DNA from: Flavobacterium defluvii
Lineage (GTDB): Bacteria; Bacteroidota; Bacteroidia; Flavobacteriales; Flavobacteriaceae
Direction of reading: 5' to 3'
Assembly: GCF_900129555.1 (NCBI RefSeq)
Contig: NZ_FQWC01000001.1
Location: 806,001 to 870,000 of the forward strand
Length of the DNA stretch: 64,000 nucleotides
This document shows, in pieces, positions 1 through 11,252 of this stretch; the first letter of the stretch is position 1; each line of letters begins with the position of its first letter. The position numbers and the translations under genes are program-made. The notes under the pieces were generated by a model that saw only the letters and a program-made list of their open reading frames with translations, was not told where the DNA came from and ran no database searches.

Positions 1-78
1 AAATTTATAACGTTTGAGTAGTACTGAAATCGTTTTCGGCTGTATTATATTCAGAACCCGACCTAAAAACAATTCGTA

Positions 79-1257
79 ATGAATTCAAATTCTGAAATAA
101 AAAGTCTTTTACAAAAGTTTGTTTTAAACCAATGCACGCCCGAAGAAGTAAACGAAGTAGTTGCTTATTATAAAAAAAATCAACTTACGGATGATTTTCC
201 AACGGTAGAAGACATTCAAAATCTTCTTGGCGAAATGCCAAAAATGGATAAACAAACTGCCGATGATATTTTCATGAATATTTTATCGGCTTCTAAAGAA
301 GAAGAAACTATAATTGAACTGCCTGAGAGAAGATCAAATTTCAGAAAATATATTTCGATTGCTGCTTCGGTTGTTGTTTTATTGGGAATTGGATTCTTCT
401 ACAAACAGCATGTTTCAAACAAAGTTGTGGAACAAAAATTCGATTTTAAAAGTTCTGACATCGTGCTTCAATTAGAAAATGGCGAAACGCAGATTTTATC
501 TGAACACAATTCAGCACAAATAAAAGATTCTAAAGGAAATATTGTTGGAAATCAAAGCGGAGATAAAATTGCTTATGAAAGCAGTTTAGATCCTGAGAAA
601 CTAGTTTACAACACGATTAAAATTCCATACGGAAAAAAATTCCGTCTTCAGTTATCTGACGGAACTATGGTGCACTTAAACGCCGGAACAACTTTAAAAT
701 ATCCTGTAAAATTTATTGCCGGAGAAAACAGACAGGTTTTTCTGGATGGAGAAGCTTTTTTTGATGTTGCAAAAGATAAAAAACATCCGTTTATCGTAAA
801 TGCTGACGAATTGAATGTCCGCGTTTTAGGAACACATTTCAATGTTTCTAATTATCCTGAAGATGCTGCTACAGATGTTGTTTTAGTTGAAGGTTCTGTT
901 GGAATGTATCAGTCAAACGAAGAATTTGATGCCTTAAAAAATACGATTCTGAAACCGGGATTTAAAGGAAGTTTTAATAAAGAAAATGCTAAAATTTCGA
1001 CGAAAGCGGTTATCACAGATATTTATACTTCATGGATAGACGGCGGACTGACTTTTAGAAATATGACTTTCAAAAACATTATTACAAAACTCGAAAGACG
1101 CTATAATGTTACGATTGTAAACAAAAATGAAAAACTGGCCAACGAGAAATTCAATGCTAGTTTCAAAGATGAATCTATTGATAAAGTGATGAGTTATTTC
1201 AACGACATTCACGGTATTAATTACACCATAAAAAACGATCAAATACTAATTAAATAA
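79..1257 (+). CDS. FecR-family anti-sigma factor
   Basis: This is an inner-membrane anti-sigma protein of the FecR/PupR type. A cytoplasmic N-terminal sigma-binding region (about residues 1-90) precedes one transmembrane helix (about 91-108, KYISIAASVVVLLGIGFFY). A periplasmic FecR domain follows (about 178-275, containing LSDGTMVHLNAGT and FLDGEAFFDV), then a C-terminal DUF4974-like domain (about 318-392). The length of 392 residues is normal for the family in Bacteroidota. In known systems it binds an ECF sigma factor and is signalled by the STN domain of a TonB-dependent transducer. The next gene is exactly such a SusC protein. The sigma gene is expected immediately upstream; in bases 1-78 I see only a possible short tail ending with TAG at 19-21, which I cannot identify. 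Family assignment is firm; the controlled substrate is inferred from neighbours. Confidence 0.93.
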   Translation: MNSNSEIKSLLQKFVLNQCTPEEVNEVVAYYKKNQLTDDFPTVEDIQNLLGEMPKMDKQTADDIFMNILSASKEEETIIELPERRSNFRKYISIAASVVVLLGIGFFYKQHVSNKVVEQKFDFKSSDIVLQLENGETQILSEHNSAQIKDSKGNIVGNQSGDKIAYESSLDPEKLVYNTIKIPYGKKFRLQLSDGTMVHLNAGTTLKYPVKFIAGENRQVFLDGEAFFDVAKDKKHPFIVNADELNVRVLGTHFNVSNYPEDAATDVVLVEGSVGMYQSNEEFDALKNTILKPGFKGSFNKENAKISTKAVITDIYTSWIDGGLTFRNMTFKNIITKLERRYNVTIVNKNEKLANEKFNASFKDESIDKVMSYFNDIHGINYTIKNDQILIK

Positions 1258-1388
1258 CCACTTAAACCAATGAAAAAATATGAAGAAATAAAATTACAGG
1301 AATAAAAAAATCGGAAAGAGCTGCGAACAATTTCCGATTAACTAAGTGATTGAATATAACGAATTAACTACAATCAATTAACAAAATT

Positions 1389-4300
1389 ATGAAAAAAAAA
1401 TCAAAGAATACTGGGTTTTTATACCGAGTGTTCCAAAATGACCTAAAATTGAAACTAACAACTCTACTTCTTTTGGTCGCCATGTTTAATATTAGAGGGA
1501 ATACTTATGCCCAAAAGACAAAAGTTACCCTTGAATTAAACAATTCAACAATCGAAAAGGTTATTGAGACCATTGAGCAAAAAACAGATTTCAGATTTAT
1601 TTATAAACTGAACGATATCGACTTAGATCGCACAGTTTCTATTTCTGTAAAAGATCAATCGATATATGTGGTTCTGGATAAAATTTTTAAAGGAACTCCA
1701 ACTGAATTTAAAATCAGAGATACGCAGATTATCCTTAAGAAACCAGAGCTAAGAACGCAGGTAATTGAATTTCAAAAACAAACCGTTTCGGGTGTAATTA
1801 CCGATGAAAACGGAATGCCTTTGCCTGGAGCTTCAGTTATTGAAGAAGGAACAAAAAACGGAATGGTAACGGATTTTGACGGAAAATATAAAATTACTGT
1901 TGAAAGCAGCCAGTCTGTAATTATTGTTTCTTTTGTGGGCTATAAAGAGAAAAAAGTTACAGCAAATCAGAATGTAATTAACATTCAGCTTTTTCCAGAT
2001 GCTACTGACTTGCAGGAAATTGTAGTGGTTGGTTACGGTACAACAATCAAAAAAGATGTAACGGGAGCAGTATCTTCTATTAATGCAAAAGACATGAACC
2101 AGGGAGCAATTGTAAATCCTTTACAATTGATTTCTGGTAAAGCAGCCGGTGTAAATATCAACCAAATTGGCAGTGAGCCGGGTTCTGGACCAAGTGTTCG
2201 TATTCGTGGAATTTCTTCTTTAATTGGAGGAAGCGATCCACTAGTTGTTGTAGATGGAATTCAGGGAAATATGGATTTATTGAATCAGGTTCCGCCAAGC
2301 GAAATTGAAAGTATCGATATTTTAAAAGATGCTTCTGCAACTGCAATTTACGGTTCTCGTGGTGCGCCTGGGGTAATCATTGTTTCGACAAAGAAGAATA
2401 AAGCCGGAAAAACTACGATGGATTATACGGGTTCAACCTCTTTAGATTTTATTCCGAAGAAATTAAACATGTTAAGTGCTGACGAATGGTGGACAGCGGC
2501 TCAGAGTGTGGGTGTTCCGGCATCGGCAAACCATGGATCTAATACAGATTGGTATGGTCTTATGACTCAAACCGGAATTACGCAGACACATACTTTATCT
2601 TTTGGAGGAGGAACTGATAAATTCAATTACAGAGCTTCTTTGACAGCTATTTTGCAGGACGGAGTTGTAATTAATTCAAGCAACCAAAAATATATTGGTC
2701 GTATTCAGGCTACACAAATGGCATTTGATGATAAATTAAAATTGACTTTTAATTTAAATACGGGCGTTAATAATACAACAAGCAGTATTCAAAGTATTGG
2801 AACAGCAGCTTATACATCAAATTTAATTACAAATGCGTATTTGCTTCGACCAACAGATCCGGTTTATAATACGGACGGAACTTATTTTACAGATCCGAAT
2901 GTATTTCAATACTTAAATCCTTATGCAGCTGCACAAACAACCACAAATGAATCTCAAAATGATAATTTATTCGGAAGTTTAAAAGCTGATTTGGATTTAG
3001 CAAAAGGTTTAAGTGCAAGCTGGTTCGGGAGCTGGAGAAAAACAAATGTGACGTATGGCTATTTTCAACCGATAGAATCTACAGTTGCTTTTGCTATTGA
3101 TCAAAAAGGTTTTGCTAATATCAATAACCAAAGACAAAATGAAAAGTTAACCAACTTTAGTCTTAATTACAAAAGAACATTCGGTATACACAACATCAAT
3201 GTATTAGGTTTATACGAATGGCAAAACCAAACGTATCAGGGAAATTATGCACAGGCAAGAGGTTTTATGAATGATAAAACAACTTACAATGCACTTCAGT
3301 TAGGAGATATGTCAAATGTTAGACCGGGCGATATTACTTCATACAAAAACGACAGAAGTTTAGTTTCATTTTTAGCAAGAGCAAACTACTCTTTATTAGA
3401 TCGTTATTTGCTTACTGCAAGTATTCGTCGTGATGGTTCTACGGTTTTTGGTGCTAATAATAAATGGGGAAATTTCCCTTCAGCATCAGTTGCGTGGCAG
3501 ATTAACAAAGAACCTTTTATGCAAAACCAAACTTTGTTTGATGAATTAAAAATCCGTGCAGGATATGGAGTTACCGGAAATCAGCAGGGACTTAATCCAC
3601 AGCAGTCAATCGCTTTGGTTGGAAGTTCAGGAACCACTTATTTTGGAGGTCAGCAGATTCCAAATTACAGTGTTAGCCAAAATGCCAATGCCGATTTGAA
3701 ATGGGAAACTAAAAAACAAACCAACTTAGGTCTTGATTTTGCCCTTTTAGATAATAGATTAAGAGGAACTGTAGATGTTTATACTTCTAAAACAGAAAAT
3801 CTTTTATTTAATTATGTAGTACCTCAGCCGCCATTTCCACACGATCGTATTATGGCAAACGTGGGAAGTATTTCAAACAAAGGTCTTGAGATTGCTTTGG
3901 CTTATGACGTAATTAAAACACAAAACAGCACGCTTACTTTGGCAGCAAACGCTTCTTTCATGAAAAACGAAGTGCTTAATTTAAGCGGAAGCATAAACGG
4001 AGTTCCTTTAAATACAGATTATGTAGGCTGGGGAGCTGAAAACTCTTATTTAGTGAAAGGAAAACCAATTGGAGCTTTTTACATACTAGAGCATACAGGA
4101 AAAAATCAAAACAATGTTGAAACGGTTTTAGATCGTGACGGAAACGGAATAATTGATCAGGGAACAAGAAGTCCGGATCGTTATTACGCAGGCTCAGCTT
4201 TACCAACTTATACTTTCGCATTTAACCCATCTTACAGATACAAAAACTTCGATGCATCGATGTTAATAAGAGGTTCTGGCGGAAATAAAGTTTACAATAG

Positions 4301-4652
4301 TTTACGTTCTAATTTAAGCAGAATGGAAAACATTGGTAAATCGAATATTTTGGCAAGCGCAGTAGATCAGGGAATTTATACTTCTCCTTACGGTTCTGAT
4401 TTATGGTTAGAAGATGGCTCATTCATTCGTTTAGAAAATCTTACTGCCGGATACAGTTTCCGTTTTACAGATAAATATATTGATACAATCAGACTTTCAC
4501 TTACAGGAAACAACTTATTCCTGATTACAGATTATACAGGAATTGATCCTGAATTAAATGTAAGCGGAAGTGGAGACAGTTTTGGAGGCGATAAAGGAAT
4601 TTATCCTCGTACCAGAAGTGTGGCGTTTGGTTTGACTGTAAAATTTAAATAG
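1389..4652 (+). CDS. SusC/RagA-type TonB-linked outer membrane transporter with STN domain
   Basis: This 1087-residue protein is an outer-membrane active transporter for oligosaccharides. After an N-terminal signal region (cleavage likely after NTYAQ, about residue 42) there is a secretin/TonB short N-terminal (STN) domain at about 45-115. A carboxypeptidase-regulatory-like domain (about 131-205, GVITDENGMPLPGASV) follows, then the VVVGYGT segment, a plug containing the SusC-typical stretch PLVVVDGI and DILKDASATAIYGSRGA, and a C-terminal beta-barrel. The STN domain is the part that talks to FecR-type anti-sigmas, matching the gene before it. The susD homologue starts 8 bp after the stop, so the two are co-transcribed. 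Neighbouring GH13 and GH97 enzymes indicate an alpha-glucan substrate, which is inference. Confidence 0.95.
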   Translation: MKKKSKNTGFLYRVFQNDLKLKLTTLLLLVAMFNIRGNTYAQKTKVTLELNNSTIEKVIETIEQKTDFRFIYKLNDIDLDRTVSISVKDQSIYVVLDKIFKGTPTEFKIRDTQIILKKPELRTQVIEFQKQTVSGVITDENGMPLPGASVIEEGTKNGMVTDFDGKYKITVESSQSVIIVSFVGYKEKKVTANQNVINIQLFPDATDLQEIVVVGYGTTIKKDVTGAVSSINAKDMNQGAIVNPLQLISGKAAGVNINQIGSEPGSGPSVRIRGISSLIGGSDPLVVVDGIQGNMDLLNQVPPSEIESIDILKDASATAIYGSRGAPGVIIVSTKKNKAGKTTMDYTGSTSLDFIPKKLNMLSADEWWTAAQSVGVPASANHGSNTDWYGLMTQTGITQTHTLSFGGGTDKFNYRASLTAILQDGVVINSSNQKYIGRIQATQMAFDDKLKLTFNLNTGVNNTTSSIQSIGTAAYTSNLITNAYLLRPTDPVYNTDGTYFTDPNVFQYLNPYAAAQTTTNESQNDNLFGSLKADLDLAKGLSASWFGSWRKTNVTYGYFQPIESTVAFAIDQKGFANINNQRQNEKLTNFSLNYKRTFGIHNINVLGLYEWQNQTYQGNYAQARGFMNDKTTYNALQLGDMSNVRPGDITSYKNDRSLVSFLARANYSLLDRYLLTASIRRDGSTVFGANNKWGNFPSASVAWQINKEPFMQNQTLFDELKIRAGYGVTGNQQGLNPQQSIALVGSSGTTYFGGQQIPNYSVSQNANADLKWETKKQTNLGLDFALLDNRLRGTVDVYTSKTENLLFNYVVPQPPFPHDRIMANVGSISNKGLEIALAYDVIKTQNSTLTLAANASFMKNEVLNLSGSINGVPLNTDYVGWGAENSYLVKGKPIGAFYILEHTGKNQNNVETVLDRDGNGIIDQGTRSPDRYYAGSALPTYTFAFNPSYRYKNFDASMLIRGSGGNKVYNSLRSNLSRMENIGKSNILASAVDQGIYTSPYGSDLWLEDGSFIRLENLTAGYSFRFTDKYIDTIRLSLTGNNLFLITDYTGIDPELNVSGSGDSFGGDKGIYPRTRSVAFGLTVKFK

Positions 4653-4660
4653 TAAAAAAG

Positions 4661-6169
4661 ATGAAAATTAAAAATATAGTAATAGCAGGAAGCGTTTGTT
4701 TTCTTGCACTTTTCAGCTGTACGGATGTAAGCGAAAATGTATACGATAAATATCCTGCAGATGAATTTTACGGAACTCCTGAAGGTGCTGATATTGCTCT
4801 TGCAAACGTATATGCACAAATTCCGGGTGAATTCGTAAGAGAAAATGCATCAGGTGTTGGTTACGCCGGAGCAGATAACGGGTGGTACGACATGAACTGT
4901 ATGTCATCAGACGAGCAGGTAATTCCGCATAGAAATACAGGCGACTGGCAGCAGGATTTTGCACGTTTACACAAACACGAATGGCTGCCTACAGATTTCA
5001 TTATCAACAATACATGGAACTGGTTATACAAAGCCGTTTTCAATGCTAATTTAGCTGTTAGTTTATTAGAAAAATCAAATGCCGAAGCTTCAAAAATTGC
5101 CGAAGCAAAAGTATTAAGAGCTTTCTTTTATTATTTATTGATTGATGATTATGGAGACGTTCCATTTTTTACAGACAATAATATTACAGTTGATAAAATT
5201 CCACAGTCAAGCCGTAAAGAAGTTTTTGATTTTATTGTAAAAGAATTAACTGAAAATGTAGATCAGCTTTCTGGAACAAGAGGCGGAAATTACTACGGAA
5301 GATTCAATAAATGGGCTGGTTATACATTGCTTGCAAAAGTATATTTAAACGCAGGAGTTTACACAGGAACTCCAAAATGGACAGAAGCTTTAGCTGCTTG
5401 TAACAAAGTTGCCGAGGGCGGATTTACATTGCACTCTGGAGCAGCCGATGCGGCAAATCCTCTTGGAAGTAAATATTATGAATTATTTGGAGATGTACTT
5501 CCGGAAGATGAAACAATCCTGTCAATTTATGTAACCTTAGATGTTGTTTCTCGTAACGTGTACGCCGTTCGTAGCTTATACGGGCCGCACGCACAAGCTT
5601 TATTTGGTTACAGCGGATGGAACGGTACAATTGTTCCGAAAGAATTTTTCTTAAAATATGATGCGAATGATATTCGTAGAAAACAGTTTTTATTTGGAGA
5701 ACAGCCAGGCGGATTCAATTATACGCTTGACGTAGCTTCTCTTGATAATCCGGGTGCCGATCCACAGGCAGGAGTTCGTAACGTGAAATTTTATCCTGCA
5801 GTGCCAAGAACAGGGGGTGGAGCTTCTAACGATTTTCCAATTTTCAGATATGCTGATGTAATTTTAATGATGGCAGAATGCAATGCACGTTTAGGAAATC
5901 CGGGCGCTGCAAAACCTTTTATTGATCAAATCAGACAACGTGCAGGATTAGAGGCATTAGACCACAATCCTACTCTTGATGATATTTACAATGAAAGAGG
6001 ATTCGAATTAAACTGGGAAGGTCACAGAAGACAAGATATGATTCGTTTTGATAAATTTTTATTAGCAAACGAATTCAGACCTGCGTCGCCTGCTTACAGA
6101 AAATTGTTCCCAATTCCAACTTCAGCATTAAATGCTAATCTAGGATTAAAACAAAACCCGGGTTACTAA
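4661..6169 (+). CDS. SusD/RagB-type glycan-binding lipoprotein
   Basis: This 502-residue surface lipoprotein acts as the lid and substrate-binding partner of the SusC barrel. The N-terminus MKIKNIVIAGSVCFLALFSC ends in a lipobox Cys (residue 20). The body has the SusD pattern: an N-terminal helical TPR-like region (NNTWNWLYKAVFNANLAV, EAKVLRAFFYYLLIDDYGDVP) and the C-terminal signature FRYADVILMMAECNARLG followed by INERGFELNWEGHRRQDMIRF-like residues. Only 8 bp separate it from susC upstream and 13 bp from the SusE-like gene downstream, indicating one operon. Length and motifs are typical for the family. Confidence 0.95.
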   Translation: MKIKNIVIAGSVCFLALFSCTDVSENVYDKYPADEFYGTPEGADIALANVYAQIPGEFVRENASGVGYAGADNGWYDMNCMSSDEQVIPHRNTGDWQQDFARLHKHEWLPTDFIINNTWNWLYKAVFNANLAVSLLEKSNAEASKIAEAKVLRAFFYYLLIDDYGDVPFFTDNNITVDKIPQSSRKEVFDFIVKELTENVDQLSGTRGGNYYGRFNKWAGYTLLAKVYLNAGVYTGTPKWTEALAACNKVAEGGFTLHSGAADAANPLGSKYYELFGDVLPEDETILSIYVTLDVVSRNVYAVRSLYGPHAQALFGYSGWNGTIVPKEFFLKYDANDIRRKQFLFGEQPGGFNYTLDVASLDNPGADPQAGVRNVKFYPAVPRTGGGASNDFPIFRYADVILMMAECNARLGNPGAAKPFIDQIRQRAGLEALDHNPTLDDIYNERGFELNWEGHRRQDMIRFDKFLLANEFRPASPAYRKLFPIPTSALNANLGLKQNPGY

Positions 6170-6182
6170 AAACAAAACTATC

Positions 6183-7292
6183 ATGAAAAAATATATCAAT
6201 AAATTAATCTTATTAGGCAGCGTGCTTTTTCTGGGTTCTTCCTGCGACAGCAATGCCGAATTAACGACATTAAAATCGGTTAGTTTTCCTTCTGAAATTT
6301 CAGTTTCATCAAGCACTTTAGTTCTGACAGAAGATACTGCAGACGATCAGGTTTTACTGGTTTCATGGCCTTCTGTTTCTTTTCCTATTGAAGCTCCGGT
6401 AACGTATGCTATTCAGTTTGATTTAGTTGGAGATACTGGCGGAAGCAATGCATGGCAAAAAGCAAAACGAATTGAAGTAGGTTCAGATGTTTTAAGCAAA
6501 ACTTTAATTGGCAGAGATTTAAATAAAATTGCTGTCGATTTAGGGCTTGAGCCAAATGTAGCTGGGAAATTAGTAGTTCGTGTAGAAGCTGCAATGGATC
6601 GTAAAATCTATTCAAACCCTATTACTTTAACTATTACACCATACGAAAAAAGTGTTGTTTTTGGCGAAATTTATATGCCGGGAAGTTATCAGGGATGGGC
6701 TATTGAAACCGCTGCTCCTTTAACAGCAATTCAAAAAGGTGTTTACCAAGGATACATGACTGTTCCTGTTGGAGCAGGTCCTGGATTTAAATTAAATACA
6801 GCCAGAAACTGGGCACAATTCTACGGTGCAGGAGCTACAAATAATGATTTACAAAACATGAGCGATACAGATTTTGTACTTCCGGGTGCAGGTTCATATC
6901 AAATAAAAGTAAATCTAAATACTCTAAAATGGAGCCAGACGCCGTATGCCTGGGGAATTGTCGGACCAGCATCTGCAACAGCAGATCAAACAGCCGGAGA
7001 TCCTAATTATGGATGGAATCATTCTGTTCCAATGTCATACGATCATGTTTCTCAAACATGGAAAATAACAGCTAATTTATTGCCTGGTGCTTTAAAATTC
7101 AGATTGAATGATGCATGGACAATCAATTACGGCCCGGCAGATCCTTCAACAAATATTGTAAACCTTGATAATGGAGGAGCTTACACTATTGGCGAAGCGG
7201 GAACTTATGAAGTAACTTTTAAAATTATCGAAACAGATCCGGCAACAACAGGTTATCCTGCAACCGCTGTTACATCGATCGTTAAAAAATAA
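6183..7292 (+). CDS. SusE/SusF-like starch-binding outer membrane lipoprotein
   Basis: This 369-residue lipoprotein starts MKKYINKLILLGSVLFLGSSC (lipobox Cys 21). An N-terminal Ig-like SusE region (about 30-155) is followed by two repeated carbohydrate-binding modules of the SusE/F kind (about 160-250 and 255-365). In them I see the recurring Trp-containing pattern (GSYQGWAIETAAPL; GWNHSVPMSYDHVSQTWKIT). Such proteins sit on the cell surface beside SusCD and hold starch or maltooligosaccharides without cleaving them. It is the third gene of the operon. SusE and SusF share this architecture and with only two modules I do not choose between them, so no symbol is given. Confidence 0.85.
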   Translation: MKKYINKLILLGSVLFLGSSCDSNAELTTLKSVSFPSEISVSSSTLVLTEDTADDQVLLVSWPSVSFPIEAPVTYAIQFDLVGDTGGSNAWQKAKRIEVGSDVLSKTLIGRDLNKIAVDLGLEPNVAGKLVVRVEAAMDRKIYSNPITLTITPYEKSVVFGEIYMPGSYQGWAIETAAPLTAIQKGVYQGYMTVPVGAGPGFKLNTARNWAQFYGAGATNNDLQNMSDTDFVLPGAGSYQIKVNLNTLKWSQTPYAWGIVGPASATADQTAGDPNYGWNHSVPMSYDHVSQTWKITANLLPGALKFRLNDAWTINYGPADPSTNIVNLDNGGAYTIGEAGTYEVTFKIIETDPATTGYPATAVTSIVKK

Positions 7293-7324
7293 TCTAACAT
7301 TGTAATAAGCTAGATTAGTTTGAG

Positions 7325-7360
7325 TGATACCTGCCTTTTTTGAGCGAAAGGCGGGCTATC
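7325..7360 (+). promoter_or_regulatory. Stem-loop between SusE-like gene and GH13 gene
   Basis: The 105-bp gap between these two operon genes holds a hairpin whose arms read GATACCTGCCTTT and AAAGGCGGGCTATC. They pair with one bulge and one wobble or mismatch around a TTTGAGCG loop. There is no strong T-tract after it, so it looks more like an RNA-processing or stability element than a full terminator. Such intra-operon hairpins downstream of susCD genes often set lower expression of enzyme genes; that role here is inference. Confidence 0.45.
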
Positions 7361-7397
7361 TTAAACTCTGGATTATTACAAACAAATTCAAAGAAAT

Positions 7398-8780
7398 ATG
7401 AAATTTAATATAAAAATCGTTTATATATTCCTGCTGGCTGTAGCTTTTATTTCCTGCAGTTCTTCTGATGACGATGCAAAAAATCCAGACTCTCCGTATA
7501 CACAATATGGAGCTCCTTTTGAAAAAATGCCGAAGAAGCAAGATGCCATAATTTATCAGGTAAATATTCGTGCTTTTAGTCAGGCCGGAACTTTAAAAGG
7601 AGTTCAGGACAGATTAACACAAATTCAGGAACTTGGGGCAAATGTGGTGTATTTAATGCCGGTTTATCCTGTTGGAAAAGTAAAAGCTTCGGGAGAACTA
7701 GGGTCGCCTTACGCTGTAAAAGATTATAAAGCTGTAAATCCTGATTTCGGAACTTTACAAGATCTTCAGACTTTGGTTGAAGAAGCGCACAAAAAAAACA
7801 TGGCCGTTGTTTTAGACTGGGTTGCCAATCATACGGCTTGGGATAATAACTGGATTACAGAACATCCAAATTGGTATCAAAAAGATGCAAATGGAAATAT
7901 CATTATTCCACCGGGGACAAATTACAATGACGTAGCACAATTAAATTTTGATAATGCTGAAATGAAAGCCGCTATGATCGACGCCATGTCGTATTGGGTT
8001 TACAACGCCAATATCGACGGTTTCAGATGTGATTATGCTGATTTTGTACCGCAGACTTTTTGGACTGAAGCCATTACTAAATTGAGAAAAATCAAGAAAA
8101 ATCAAAACATATTGATGCTTGCTGAAGGTTCTAAAGTAAATCATTTTGCTGCTGGTTTTGATTATACTTTCGGATTTAATTTCTTCAGTACTTTAGAACA
8201 GCTTTTTAAAGACAACAAACCTGCAACAACAATTCAGGATTCGAATACAACAGAATATGCAAACAATTACAATCCTGAAAACAGAGTGGTAAGATACACA
8301 AACAATCACGACGTAAACCTTTCTGAAGGAACTCCGTTAGAATTATTTGGAGGTAAAAAAGGATCAATCGCGACTTTTGTTGTAGCTGCTTATTTAAAAT
8401 CTGTTCCAATGATTTATAATGGACAGGAAATTGGATACGCTCAAAGATTAAATTATTTCTCAAGAACGCCAATCGACTGGACTACTGCAGATAATGATAT
8501 GCTGGCAGAATACAAAAAAATCATTGCTTTTAGAAACACAAGCAATGCTATTAAAACAGGAACTTTTACAGGTTACAGCAGCGATGCCGTTAGCGCATTT
8601 ACTATGATAAAAGATTCTGAAAAAGTTTTTGTGCTTTCAAACTTAACAGGTTCAACAGTTAAACAACTTGTACCTTCAACATTAAAAGGAAACTGGAAAG
8701 ATGCTTTTACCGGAGCAGCCGTAACTCTTGGTACAGACATAACATTACAGCCTTTTCAATATGTAGTATTGAAAAATTAA
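7398..8780 (+). CDS. GH13 alpha-amylase family lipoprotein
   Basis: This 460-residue glycoside hydrolase starts with a lipoprotein signal (LLAVAFISC, Cys 20) followed by an acidic SSSDDD stretch typical of surface-exported Bacteroidota lipoproteins. The (beta/alpha)8 GH13 motifs are in order: region I DWVANHT; region II GFRCDYAD with the nucleophile Asp near residue 212; region III MLAEG with the acid/base Glu near 242; region IV NNHD near 305. The C-terminal beta-domain ends TLQPFQYVVLKN. It should hydrolyse internal alpha-1,4 bonds of starch or maltodextrin at the cell surface, feeding the SusCD pair. The catalytic fold and operon position are firm, while exact product specificity cannot be read. 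Its catalytic domain is clearly related to that of the larger GH13 enzyme at 11253. Confidence 0.92.
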   Translation: MKFNIKIVYIFLLAVAFISCSSSDDDAKNPDSPYTQYGAPFEKMPKKQDAIIYQVNIRAFSQAGTLKGVQDRLTQIQELGANVVYLMPVYPVGKVKASGELGSPYAVKDYKAVNPDFGTLQDLQTLVEEAHKKNMAVVLDWVANHTAWDNNWITEHPNWYQKDANGNIIIPPGTNYNDVAQLNFDNAEMKAAMIDAMSYWVYNANIDGFRCDYADFVPQTFWTEAITKLRKIKKNQNILMLAEGSKVNHFAAGFDYTFGFNFFSTLEQLFKDNKPATTIQDSNTTEYANNYNPENRVVRYTNNHDVNLSEGTPLELFGGKKGSIATFVVAAYLKSVPMIYNGQEIGYAQRLNYFSRTPIDWTTADNDMLAEYKKIIAFRNTSNAIKTGTFTGYSSDAVSAFTMIKDSEKVFVLSNLTGSTVKQLVPSTLKGNWKDAFTGAAVTLGTDITLQPFQYVVLKN

Positions 8781-8805
8781 TTCTAAATGCATCTTTAAAT
8801 ACAAT

Positions 8806-11010
<2,205 letters not shown>

Positions 11011-11025
11011 ATTACTAGTTTTGTT

Positions 11026-11103
11026 GCCGCGAATTCACGAATTATTTACAATTTTTAGATTAAGAAACAGAATTCTAATTCTAAAAATTCGTGAATTCGT
11101 GGC
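11026..11103. repeat. Interspersed inverted repeat, family A copy 1
   Basis: The left arm GCCGCGAATTCACGAATT (11026-11043) and right arm AATTCGTGAATTCGTGGC (11086-11103) are inverted copies with one mismatch. The middle is AT-rich and partly self-pairing. Related copies occur at 14675, 18803 and 49659, all intergenic. This copy fills the gap between the GH97 and large GH13 genes and could fold into a long hairpin separating their expression. Confidence 0.85.
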
Positions 11104-11252
11104 GGAAAACTATGCTCATTCCTGAGCGAAAAATTAAAATTTTACCACTTGAAAACTATTAACCACAAAATGTTTGTCAAATTTAAAAACAATGCGAGTG
11201 AGAATGAATTTTAGTTAAGAATGCTGACAAGCATGCAAAAAAATTTACTACT

